IMG/VR virus record: IMGVR_UViG_3300025759_000334
Coordinates: 1 to 34,091 of that record
DNA length: 34,091 bases
Source of the DNA: a virus
Reading direction: 5' to 3' (one strand)
Shown here piece by piece: positions 6,554 to 15,361 of the stretch; the stretch's first letter is position 1, and each line of letters begins with the position of its first letter. Position numbers and translations under genes: made by a program. The notes beneath the pieces were generated by a model that saw only the letters and a list, made by a program, of their open reading frames with translations, ran no database searches and was not told where the DNA came from.

Positions 6554-6835
6554 TTATCTTTCATTTAATCTATCTATTTTATCTTCCATACGTCTAATAT
6601 CTATTTTAAGCTCGTCAACAGCTTTTTCTGTGTTTTCAATAGATAGTCTAATGTTTTTATCTTTCATCATAAACTCCATTTTAGTAACATCAGGCTTTGG
6701 TAGTTCTTTTGCCTCAGCTATATCAGCTTGCAATGCAAACCACATACCTATAATAGTAGCCATAGCAAAACCTACAGCTATCATTGTTTTAATACTTATA
6801 TTAAATCCAGTTTCTTCGTTTAATTCTTTTGCCAT
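6554..6835 (-). CDS. Holin-like membrane protein with coiled coil
   Basis: A 93-aa protein with a charged N-terminus (1-13), one clear membrane helix (about 16-36, KTMIAVGFAMATIIGMWFAL) and a long amphipathic, highly charged segment (about 55-92, ENTEKAVDELKIDIRRMEDK) predicted to form a coiled coil. There is no cleavable signal peptide. Position in the late operon, size and topology suggest a holin or an inner-membrane spanin; the single helix does not distinguish them. It lies three nucleotides after the thermonuclease gene. The M15 endolysin candidate is about 5 kb further down the same operon. A virion-associated membrane anchor cannot be excluded. Confidence 0.5.
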   Translation of the reverse strand: MAKELNEETGFNISIKTMIAVGFAMATIIGMWFALQADIAEAKELPKPDVTKMEFMMKDKNIRLSIENTEKAVDELKIDIRRMEDKIDRLNER

Positions 6836-6838
6836 TGT

Positions 6839-7198
6839 TTAACGTTTACCGCCATGATATTCTACAGCATGGCCTTCAGTTATTAATAATTCATTTACAT
6901 TTACCATTGTAGGTGAGTTTTCAGTGCTAATATTTAGCTGACCTAACACTCTACCGTACTTACCAAGGCCATGTGAATCTAAGTGTATTTCACTAGCCTC
7001 TTCTAATATTTCTTTTAATCTAGCTTTAGCAGCCAAACCCTTTTTCTTTTCTTCAAGATCTCTTGTTCTAGACTCTGGAGTGTTAATGCCAGCAAACCTA
7101 ATACGCTTTTTTGTATTAATGCTAAAGCCTAAATCTATGTAACAGTCTACAGTGTCTCCGTCTATAATTCTATCAAGCTTTACTTTGTATTGATACAT
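6839..7198 (-). CDS. Thermonuclease (SNase) family nuclease
   Basis: A 119-aa staphylococcal-nuclease-like domain without signal peptide. DGDTVD (13-18) carries Asp15, equivalent to SNase Asp21. IRFAGINTPESRTRD (33-47) carries Arg34 (Arg35) and Glu42 (Glu43, the catalytic base). GKYGRVLG (79-86) carries Arg83 (Arg87). The second calcium ligand Asp40 is Asn39 here, a change I associate with phage members of the family, so activity may still be present. The protein is shorter than typical secreted SNases and covers only the OB-fold core. It would cut DNA or RNA in the cytoplasm, perhaps host nucleic acid late in infection. It lies between the outer-membrane protein and the holin-like gene. Confidence 0.85.
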   Translation of the reverse strand: MYQYKVKLDRIIDGDTVDCYIDLGFSINTKKRIRFAGINTPESRTRDLEEKKKGLAAKARLKEILEEASEIHLDSHGLGKYGRVLGQLNISTENSPTMVNVNELLITEGHAVEYHGGKR

Positions 7199-7200
7199 AG

Positions 7201-8250
7201 TTAAAAGATTACGTAATTTACGCCAAATTTAAAGTCATACCACTCTCTATTCCAGTACTTATTGTATTTACCTTCAATAAACGTGCCTAGATGCTTATTT
7301 ACTTTATAACCAAGTATTAAACCACCATTATAATCTAACCATTGACCATTGTTATATTTCTCATAAGAAAACTCACCATTGTCTATATGAAAAGGCATAA
7401 CACTAGCCCAAGCATGTGACCAAAATGATTTAGTATAACGGTAGTAATCAAAGCCAATTACTACAGATTGTAGTATAGTATTGTCAAGCTCACTTCGTTT
7501 TCTAGTTGTATAATCAGCCAGCATAGTTGGTATTACAACCTCTTCCCAAACCTCTTTGCTTGTAGCAACGAGCTCTCCATCAGGAGAAAAATACTCACTA
7601 GCAGCTACGTCTACATTATAACCCTCTTGTAGCGCTAGATAAGTGTAATGTATATTGCCATTGCTGAGCACCCATTCTGCTAAAGGATCGTAACCATACG
7701 GCTCGGATAACCTTTGAGCAAGTCCAGCATTGAAAGACAATTTGTCATTAGCTTTATATCTATATCTCTGTGATGTTTCAAAGTATTTAATATCAGCAAA
7801 ACCATCTTCTAGGTACTCGCCTTTTAATATATACTTGTCATCTACAAATCTTATAAAGTGATGCTGATCTAAATATTCATTACCTTGTTGTCTCTTGTAA
7901 TCTACTTCAAATAAAAATTCTAATCCACGTACTTTACCTACGTTAGCACCATCAGACCAAGACTCTTCTGTACCGTCGTAAAAAGTATTAGCTCTGTTTT
8001 CATAACCAAACCTTGCGATCTTACGTATACCAAGAGCTAGGTTATAATCATATGGCGTTTGTACTGTCGATGTTTCTAAACCATTAGTTACAGAAAATAC
8101 ATCTACATCAGATATAGAAGTACCACCGTTAGCTGCAGCATAAAATGTAGCAAACTTAAAATACTTTTTTAAATCTACTTGCGAACAACACTTTTTTGGA
8201 GCTGCACAAGCTACCAATGCTATACACATTATTATAATTAGTTTTTTCAT
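7201..8250 (-). CDS. Putative outer-membrane beta-barrel lipoprotein
   Basis: A 349-aa exported protein. The N-terminus MKKLIIIMCIALVAC has a lipobox (LVAC, Cys15), followed by AAPKKCC. The body is rich in Tyr, Trp and Phe with alternating strands (YNLALGIRKIARFGY, SVVIGFDYYRYTKSFWSHAWASV, GGLILGYKV, GTFIEGKYNKYW) and ends FKFGVNYVIF, a terminal aromatic beta-signal like that recognised by the BAM machinery. Together these suggest an 8- to 12-stranded barrel. I associate this kind of protein with late regions of marine Bacteroidota phages. Its ATG overlaps the TGA of the preceding lipoprotein (ATGA), so translation is coupled. Superinfection exclusion or envelope remodelling are possible roles, as is a virion component. 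Confidence 0.6.
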   Translation of the reverse strand: MKKLIIIMCIALVACAAPKKCCSQVDLKKYFKFATFYAAANGGTSISDVDVFSVTNGLETSTVQTPYDYNLALGIRKIARFGYENRANTFYDGTEESWSDGANVGKVRGLEFLFEVDYKRQQGNEYLDQHHFIRFVDDKYILKGEYLEDGFADIKYFETSQRYRYKANDKLSFNAGLAQRLSEPYGYDPLAEWVLSNGNIHYTYLALQEGYNVDVAASEYFSPDGELVATSKEVWEEVVIPTMLADYTTRKRSELDNTILQSVVIGFDYYRYTKSFWSHAWASVMPFHIDNGEFSYEKYNNGQWLDYNGGLILGYKVNKHLGTFIEGKYNKYWNREWYDFKFGVNYVIF

Positions 8251-8795
8251 TCTTTTATTTTAATTGTTATATTGTGTGGCGCATATTCATTACCACCAAA
8301 ATACGGGTATAAATAATACCTACGCACTAAACCCCAATTACCTTCAGGTCTTCTACGTACAAGTGTAGTATCGTTATCTATTACTATTACATAATAAAAT
8401 GTTTTTATATCAATACTAGCATTATAAATTACATCTGTGTCTATAGTTCTTATCGTTGCAGCGCTATGTCTACCTTCTTCATGCCTTAACCAACAAAGTT
8501 CTAATTCACCATCTATATATCTCCAACCAAGACGTATTGAATACTTTTGATGCCTAACACCAAAATCACTCATACCGTATATTTTATTTACATCATGTTG
8601 GTTTTCTGGTATTTCAGTTTCGTAATAAGCAGACTCGTCTAATATAAACTGAAAGCTTATCTTTGAATTATCTGGGTGATTTATAAAACTACCTGAGCTA
8701 TGTTCACCAGCTGGTATTGTATAAACTCTGAAGCCAAGATCATCAACTTCTTTAGTACAAGATAAAAGTAAAAGAAGTATCAGAAGTTTTTTCAT
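8247..8795 (-). CDS. Bacteroidota-type lipoprotein, probably surface-exposed
   Basis: A 182-aa lipoprotein: MKKLLILLLLLSC with lipobox LLSC (Cys13), followed by TKEVDD. The lysine and acidic residues after the Cys resemble the lipoprotein export signal that sends lipoproteins to the cell surface in Bacteroidota. The body is beta-rich with conserved-looking blocks SAYYETEIPENQHDVNKIYG, YSIRLGWRY and YPYFGGNEYAPHNITI. I associate these blocks with a family of uncharacterised lipoproteins in Bacteroidota genomes. It overlaps the end of the 2189-aa virion gene by ATGA and the next gene by ATGA, so all three are coupled. The gene probably came from a host and was fixed in the phage. Function is unknown. 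Confidence 0.65.
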   Translation of the reverse strand: MKKLLILLLLLSCTKEVDDLGFRVYTIPAGEHSSGSFINHPDNSKISFQFILDESAYYETEIPENQHDVNKIYGMSDFGVRHQKYSIRLGWRYIDGELELCWLRHEEGRHSAATIRTIDTDVIYNASIDIKTFYYVIVIDNDTTLVRRRPEGNWGLVRRYYLYPYFGGNEYAPHNITIKIKE

Positions 8796-11700
8796 TTTCT
8801 AGTTTTTCTTGTTGAAGATCTTGTTTTTCTTGTTTTTTTGTTTTTTGTGCTTTCTTTAATCTTGTCCATCTTTTCGTTTTCAAGATTAAGGTTGTATTGA
8901 CTCCAACCTAAAAACAATAAAGTTCTTTCCCAAGCAGCATGTTCATTACTAAAGCCTTGTCTAATGTTTTGAGTTTTTTGATATAATCTGTTAAGAGGTA
9001 GATTAGTAAAACCTTCTATATAGTTTGTTACTGCTGACCACTGCGGATTGTCAATATCAGTATTTTCCATTTCTTTAATTACTTTTTTATTGTAATTTAA
9101 AGTTTTTTCAGCGTTTACTACTTTTCTAGCTTTAATACCTATTACAGGTGAAAAGTTTAAAGCTTCTACTATAACAGCACTTTCGTCTGGATTGTAGTTA
9201 ACATCTCTTTGTCTAGCAAAAGCAATAGCAGTGTTTTTTAAAGTAGAAATAATTGCACCACCAATACCAGTACCTCTTAATACAGAGTCAATACTACCAT
9301 TTATTAGTCTTTCTTTTTTCTTTAAAAATAAATTATTAACGTCTTCTTCATCATCATCAAACATCATAGCAAACAAAGCCGTTTGTAAAGTGTAAAATAT
9401 AGCGTTTTGTACAGCAAAGTAATACGTTATTCTAGCAGCGTTAGATATATCACTTTGCATTTGCGTAGAATTAGGCTTTGTTATTCTTCTGTTTTTAATA
9501 TCTAAAAATGCTTTTTTACCTAACCTATTGAACTGTGACGTTACGTTTTGAAAGTTTAATATAATTTTACCAATAAGAGAAGCTTGTTGCTGTGACACCA
9601 TGTCAGGTCTTGCAGACTGCTGTGTTGACTGTGTTATGTCTTGAAAATCTGTAAATGCTTTTGCCTCAGCTTCTTTTTGACTTAAACCTTGTTTTAAATA
9701 AGTATTAATTCTATTTCTATAATATGTAGCGCCACCAGTTGCAATTGCAATATTATCACCAATTTGTGTAGGTAAAAATCCTAACTCTAATAATTTAGAT
9801 ATTAAAAACCTGTGAGGATTTTTAGACTTACGCATTTCAGTGGCAAGCTCAGCACCATTAACGTCGGTCATAATACCACCTCTTCTTTGTTTTAACATGT
9901 CGGAGTTAAATATAAACGACCAGTCGTTCCAATATTGTTTTTGGTTAGCAAAAGCTTTAGCAGCTGCAAATATATTATTGTCAGCAAAATTAATATAATT
10001 TACTAAAGACATTTGCTGTAGCAAAGCAGATCTCATGTTAAAGAACATCACAGAACCAACAGAGCCATTAACCCAGTTCATAAGCGAGTTTACCATACGG
10101 TTTTGGCCAGTAGGTTTGTTTCTACCAGTTTTAATTCTGTAAAGTATATCTTCTAAAGCTTCTCTAACATTTTTACCGTAACCAGCTTCTATTTTATTTA
10201 AGTTTTCTTTAGAAAATATTATATCAGCATTTTCATTAAACTCTTCAAAAAACTGTGCTCTACCAATTCTACCTGTAGCATCGTCTAAATCCATACGTAT
10301 ATCACCACTATCCCAACCATCTGTAGGATTAACATAAGTTTCTTGCTTTGATATAGTGTTTATAGTATCAGCGTAAGACTGTAGTTTACCATCAGACTTA
10401 ACTAACTCAACTAAATTTTTTTGGTCAATAGGACTTAAACCAGGTATATCGTAACCATGTTTGTCCCATAAATATACTCTTATAGCGTCTTGATATGTAA
10501 AGTCACCATCAGGTGTTTTCTTTATAAGCATTTTTTTAACATCAGGCATTTGCTTATTTAAATTTTTATAATCTGTAGCTACAGACTGCCTAGCCGTATC
10601 ATATTCTTTATTAGCTCTGTTTAAAGGTCTAACTAAAGATTGTTCTAAAAAGTCTCTATGTTTATCACCTCTTCTACCTTTACCCATAAAGTTGTATAAC
10701 AAACCTACAAAATCTTCATGTGATGGTGGTATAAAAAATCTAAACTTACCTTTGCCAGCACCACGCTTTCTAGCTTTAATAAAATCAAATCTTTTTTTAG
10801 ATTCAATACCAGTAACATCTTCTAGTATATCGTTGAACTTGTTGTCCATTGATCTACTAAAACTAGTTTTTGCTTGCTGTACCTTTGACTTTACATCAAA
10901 TTGATCTAACATGTTTTTAACAGCCTGTACGTTTTGTAAAGCATCATCAGCAAAATAAAAGTCATTAAAACCTTCACCAACTTTATCAGCTATCCAAAGT
11001 GCTTTTGCTTCTGCAGTAGAGTTAGCTAGACCAGTTATATTTTCTAAAGGTATGTTTAAGCCGTTAGCTTTTAAAAAGTCAAATATAGCTTTTTGTGCTT
11101 GCGGTGGTCTTGCTGTTAATACAAACATATTGCTAGGCCCAAACTTGCCTTGTAGCTTTATTGCTTTATTAAACAACGGCGCTAACTTACCTTTCACAAC
11201 TTTGTTAAAGTCAGAAAAATCAAATACATAACCTTTGTCTAATAAATCTTCATATGTGCTAGCATACTCCTCTGCGTTCAAAGTTCCAGTTTTACCTTCT
11301 GGTGTTGTAAATTTAACTAGTGATTTAGTTGTTGCTAGCGTGTCATCAAAATCTAAAACAGTAATGCCTTTTGGATCTTTCACTACTCTAGCGGATTCAA
11401 CAGACTTGCTAAAACTAGTTGAAGAGCTTACGTCTTTTGTGTTTTTAACCTTACTAATGTTTTCAGCGTACTCAGGTTTTATTTCACCTGTTAATTGTTT
11501 AATAATAAGTTCGTTAGCTTTTTTTATGTCTTTTATTTTATCTACTTTAAAAAACTCAGCTATAGTCATATTCTCATCTATAAGCATATAAGCTTTTGGA
11601 TCTACACCTGCTTCAGCTAATCTAATTATAGAGGAATATCCATTAGGTAATTTTAAATCACCACTTATTAATCTAGGTACTACCTTTTCATAATAAGACT

Positions 11701-14700
11701 TTGGCATGTTAGCTTTTAAATCACCACTAGGATCATCAACTTTTAATATAGAACCTTGCATATAAGATTTACCAACAACACTCCAAACGTCGTTTAGCTT
11801 ATTAAAAAAAGCACCAGAAAGCAAAGCTTTTCCAATTAAATTTTGAGGATCTGTATGTTCTTCAACAGCTTTTTCGTTAAATATAGGGTTTTTCTTTTTA
11901 TCTACAGGGTAAAATTTTATTGGAGCTAATATTCTAGTGATAGTGTTCATATGCTTACTAGTGTCTAAAAGCATTTCTTCAAACAACCATATATCACTTT
12001 TAAAATTTTGTAAATGAGCTTCTACAGCTTCAAAAAAACCTAATAACTGTTTTAGTTTTTTTGCATTTTCTTTTTTAAATTCGTCTGTGTTAATATTTTC
12101 GTGAAATTTAGAAGAATATTTTTCGTTTTTATTGTATGGCTGTTTTTTACCCACTTGCTCTACGTCGGGATAATCTACTATATTATCATCAAAGTTTATA
12201 TCGTCACCAGTTCTTTTTTTATATTTTATAAAGTTTTTGTCACTTGAGTTTACAAACTTAAATAAACCAGCTTTTTTACCACCAGTCATAGTGCTTCTTA
12301 TTAAACTTCTATATTGCGGGTGTGACTCTAAAAAAGTATTTACAACTCTAATAGCCGCTTGTCTATAGGTTTCTCCTGTTTCCTCAAATATAGCTTCTAA
12401 ATTTCTAGTTCCTTTTAAAGGACCTTCTTTATGATTTGGTATTCTAACGTTTTTACCATATAAAGCTTGTGATAAAATACCTAACTCGTGCTCGTACGTT
12501 AATTGAAAATTATCTAGTGGATTCGCTAGGTCTTCAGCACTTCTACTAAACATAACAGAAGACTTACCATCTTTTATACGATCAACATTTTCTTTTGCTT
12601 TAGCATCAACTTCTCCTAGTTTTTGCCTTACAGTTTGATTAGTTACCATTTTACCAGTTAAATTAGCTAACGCTAATACTCTAGCCGACGTGTTCCTGTC
12701 CGTACGATCTGGCTTGCCATCTATAATGCCAAACGTTTCTAAAAATTGTTTTTTATTTATAGCCTTTTTTTGTTGTATTGCAAGGCCAGCTTTACTACCA
12801 GTCTTAGCTGATTTAGCTCTATCTGTTTTTGTATAAAAAGCTTTTAATAAAGTATTAGGTATACCAGTTGCGGTGCCACTAACCGTAGCGCCTTCAGGTA
12901 ACATTGCTATTAACAAGTCTGCATTTTTATTAATAAACATTTGTGCAGACTGTAATTCTTTTTTAGTTAAATTAGCTAGACTTTCTATTTTTTTAGGAGC
13001 AATACCAAAGAGTTCACCTGTTACACTAGGTATTTTGTTTTTTAATGTTTTAAAAGTTAGCTTATCAACATTTAAATCAGGAACTATTTTATCAATAGCT
13101 TTGCTTACTTTTTCAGTAACACCTAGTCTATCAGCTAGTACTATTTTCTTTTTTCTTGGTTTAGCTTTAACTTCAACTTCAGCAGTTTCTTCAGCAATAA
13201 CTCCTTTAGCTTCTGTTACGTCTTGTGTAAACTCTTCACCTAAAACTCTTCTTGATGCCTCAATAGCTCTTGCTGGTAAAAACTTATTTATATAAGCAGC
13301 TAATGGCACACCAGAATCTGGCTTGTAATCTCTAATTAAATCTAATATACCACGAGGACCTATTTCTATTTCACTCATTAAAAGCTCTTTATCAAAGTTA
13401 GGGGCTTCTCTACGTTTATCAGCAATTCTACTAACTATAGGCTTAAATTGTTCTATTATATCAAAAGCTCCTGTAGCTCCTTTTTCTTCGTAAATACTTT
13501 GTACTTTGTCAGATGCTTCTTTTGAAAACACAGCGTTTTCAAAAACAGCTGTACCGCCAGTAGCTACTTGGACGCCTAAGCTTAAACTTCCTTTGTGTAT
13601 ACTTTTGTTATAATCTTTTAAAAAATTATAAGCACTTTGTGCGTCATTAAAATCAACGTCTGAAAACCCTATAGTAGCAAAAACTCTTCTCATAAAGTCT
13701 TTTACTTTAGTAAACACACTGTCGTTAAATTTTATTTCTTCATTTCTAAGAGCGTCTGAAAATATTGTAAAGTATTCGCTACGGTCAGCGTCTACGTCTG
13801 ATTGTTTGTAGTTTTTACGTATTCTTTCTTTTATTACATTTGTGTTTTCTTCACCTATAATTTCGAAAAAGTTGTCAATAGTTGATTGTTCTATTTGTGC
13901 GCCACTAACTTTTATAATACCATGTAGTAATTCGTGATTACCAACATTGTCACCATAAACTTTTGTTTTAGCTTTGTCCTTATTAATAACTATTTCATCA
14001 CCTTGTATAAAACCAAGTGAGTCAGAAAATGTTTCTTCTTCAGTATCATACTTTTGTTGTATTTCTTCTTCAGTTAGCTCTGTAAATTTCAAACCGTAAA
14101 GACCGCTATGCTTTTTAGCAAAAACCATATTATCTTGATATTTTCTTTCTGCTATATTAGCAGATTTTTCAGATAAAACTTCTAGCGTTGTTTCTGTATC
14201 GTCAGCAAGCTCTAGCATTTTTTCAGCAGCTTCTTGTTTTGCTTTTGCTTTTTTACCAATACCAGTAAAATCATTTCGCATTTGGATATCAGCCTTTGCA
14301 ATATCTATATCGTCGGCTGTATCAACAAAACTTTTCATTTGCTCATACGTTACGCTAGCACCATTTAATTTGTATGTAGGTTTTTTTGCTGTTAACAAAG
14401 CAGCTGAAACATTTAATGGTGCTGTTACAGTACCTGTTATAGCTTCAAAACCTATTTCAGCAGCATCCATTTCTTGGCCAGCAACTACTCTACCTAAAAC
14501 CTCACCAGTTGCACCACCAACAGCCTCAACCCCAACACCTGCAGCGCCAGCGGCTACAGTAGCTCTTTTAGCACCTTTAGCAACTTTAGAAGCAGCAACA
14601 CCAGCTTTACCAGCTAAACCACCACTTAAACCTTCTATAGCACCAATAGTTAAACCTCTGCCTATAGATTTATTTCTTATTTCTGTACCTTCAGCTTCTA

Positions 14701-15361
14701 ATAAAGCTTTTATATTTTCATCAGTAAACTCTTGATTTTTTTCTTTTAATCTTGTTTCTATTAATTCACCAAAAGTTAATGCAGCTTCCATTGAAGTAGC
14801 TAAACCACCCATAAGACCGGTTAGAGCTCCTAGTGGACCAGCTACAGCAGCTCCAGTACCAGCACCGGCAGCAGCAAAGCCTAACGAAGCGCCAGGCGAG
14901 TCAATAGCAGTACCAATTTGAGTACCTAAAGACTGTACAAATAACTCTGGTAATAAACCAGGTTGATTTTTTACACCTCTAAAAAACGCAGACCATGTTT
15001 TACCTTCTTTAACATATTGTTCTTGAAACTTACTCATACGATCAGAAGCAGCGTACGACTTAGCTTCACCTTCTTTAGCTTTCATAAACTCTTGTATGCT
15101 TTCCATGTCTATGTTAGAAAAGTTTTGAGACATCAAGTCTGTTGCCTCACCAGTTGTACTAGCGGCAGCTATACCTCTACCAAACCAAGTTTGATCAAAC
15201 CAGCTTACGTCTTCTTGTTTTTCAACAACAGCTTCTTGTTGTTTTTTAACAAGACCTTTTCCTTTCATTGTTTCTAAATAAGACTCAAACTCCATGCCAT
15301 ATTTATTAGCAGCATTTTGCAAAGTGTCAAGAGAATAATTTTCGCCGTTTAATTCGTACAT
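8792..15361 (-). CDS. Giant polyvalent ejection-type virion protein (2189 aa)
   Basis: A multidomain protein. Residues 1-130 are helical. About 145-335 is rich in Gly and Ala and could be membrane-active. GNHELLHG has His476-Glu477-Leu-Leu-His480, a zinc metallopeptidase HExxH motif. About 640-710 (GILDLIRDYKPDSGVPLAAYI and onward) resembles sigma-70 region 2. A complete HAD domain spans about 1335-1490, with DFDDT (1337-1341), VLTA (Thr1416), Lys1453 and FADD (Asp1472, Asp1473). From about 1540 a helical region typical of large phage polyvalent proteins follows, with IPPSHEDFVGLLYNF, QDITQSTQQSARPD (about 1908) and a hydrophobic segment near 1980-2000. The last 20 residues are Lys/Arg-rich. 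The 577- and 244-aa proteins precede it, as in phages that eject internal proteins with DNA. Its enzymes could act inside the new host. It starts directly after the preceding TAA. Confidence 0.8.
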   Translation of the reverse strand: MYELNGENYSLDTLQNAANKYGMEFESYLETMKGKGLVKKQQEAVVEKQEDVSWFDQTWFGRGIAAASTTGEATDLMSQNFSNIDMESIQEFMKAKEGEAKSYAASDRMSKFQEQYVKEGKTWSAFFRGVKNQPGLLPELFVQSLGTQIGTAIDSPGASLGFAAAGAGTGAAVAGPLGALTGLMGGLATSMEAALTFGELIETRLKEKNQEFTDENIKALLEAEGTEIRNKSIGRGLTIGAIEGLSGGLAGKAGVAASKVAKGAKRATVAAGAAGVGVEAVGGATGEVLGRVVAGQEMDAAEIGFEAITGTVTAPLNVSAALLTAKKPTYKLNGASVTYEQMKSFVDTADDIDIAKADIQMRNDFTGIGKKAKAKQEAAEKMLELADDTETTLEVLSEKSANIAERKYQDNMVFAKKHSGLYGLKFTELTEEEIQQKYDTEEETFSDSLGFIQGDEIVINKDKAKTKVYGDNVGNHELLHGIIKVSGAQIEQSTIDNFFEIIGEENTNVIKERIRKNYKQSDVDADRSEYFTIFSDALRNEEIKFNDSVFTKVKDFMRRVFATIGFSDVDFNDAQSAYNFLKDYNKSIHKGSLSLGVQVATGGTAVFENAVFSKEASDKVQSIYEEKGATGAFDIIEQFKPIVSRIADKRREAPNFDKELLMSEIEIGPRGILDLIRDYKPDSGVPLAAYINKFLPARAIEASRRVLGEEFTQDVTEAKGVIAEETAEVEVKAKPRKKKIVLADRLGVTEKVSKAIDKIVPDLNVDKLTFKTLKNKIPSVTGELFGIAPKKIESLANLTKKELQSAQMFINKNADLLIAMLPEGATVSGTATGIPNTLLKAFYTKTDRAKSAKTGSKAGLAIQQKKAINKKQFLETFGIIDGKPDRTDRNTSARVLALANLTGKMVTNQTVRQKLGEVDAKAKENVDRIKDGKSSVMFSRSAEDLANPLDNFQLTYEHELGILSQALYGKNVRIPNHKEGPLKGTRNLEAIFEETGETYRQAAIRVVNTFLESHPQYRSLIRSTMTGGKKAGLFKFVNSSDKNFIKYKKRTGDDINFDDNIVDYPDVEQVGKKQPYNKNEKYSSKFHENINTDEFKKENAKKLKQLLGFFEAVEAHLQNFKSDIWLFEEMLLDTSKHMNTITRILAPIKFYPVDKKKNPIFNEKAVEEHTDPQNLIGKALLSGAFFNKLNDVWSVVGKSYMQGSILKVDDPSGDLKANMPKSYYEKVVPRLISGDLKLPNGYSSIIRLAEAGVDPKAYMLIDENMTIAEFFKVDKIKDIKKANELIIKQLTGEIKPEYAENISKVKNTKDVSSSTSFSKSVESARVVKDPKGITVLDFDDTLATTKSLVKFTTPEGKTGTLNAEEYASTYEDLLDKGYVFDFSDFNKVVKGKLAPLFNKAIKLQGKFGPSNMFVLTARPPQAQKAIFDFLKANGLNIPLENITGLANSTAEAKALWIADKVGEGFNDFYFADDALQNVQAVKNMLDQFDVKSKVQQAKTSFSRSMDNKFNDILEDVTGIESKKRFDFIKARKRGAGKGKFRFFIPPSHEDFVGLLYNFMGKGRRGDKHRDFLEQSLVRPLNRANKEYDTARQSVATDYKNLNKQMPDVKKMLIKKTPDGDFTYQDAIRVYLWDKHGYDIPGLSPIDQKNLVELVKSDGKLQSYADTINTISKQETYVNPTDGWDSGDIRMDLDDATGRIGRAQFFEEFNENADIIFSKENLNKIEAGYGKNVREALEDILYRIKTGRNKPTGQNRMVNSLMNWVNGSVGSVMFFNMRSALLQQMSLVNYINFADNNIFAAAKAFANQKQYWNDWSFIFNSDMLKQRRGGIMTDVNGAELATEMRKSKNPHRFLISKLLELGFLPTQIGDNIAIATGGATYYRNRINTYLKQGLSQKEAEAKAFTDFQDITQSTQQSARPDMVSQQQASLIGKIILNFQNVTSQFNRLGKKAFLDIKNRRITKPNSTQMQSDISNAARITYYFAVQNAIFYTLQTALFAMMFDDDEEDVNNLFLKKKERLINGSIDSVLRGTGIGGAIISTLKNTAIAFARQRDVNYNPDESAVIVEALNFSPVIGIKARKVVNAEKTLNYNKKVIKEMENTDIDNPQWSAVTNYIEGFTNLPLNRLYQKTQNIRQGFSNEHAAWERTLLFLGWSQYNLNLENEKMDKIKESTKNKKTRKTRSSTRKTRK

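Noticed and set aside
12873-13295. 140-codon open frame on the + strand
   Set aside because: It is antisense to the 2189-aa gene and shows only Ser/Leu/Thr/Ala-rich composition expected from the complementary strand of that gene; no start context or neighbours support it.
14370-14735. 121-codon Ala/Pro-rich open frame on the + strand
   Set aside because: It mirrors the Gly/Ala-rich part of the 2189-aa protein on the opposite strand, and its composition is explained by that.
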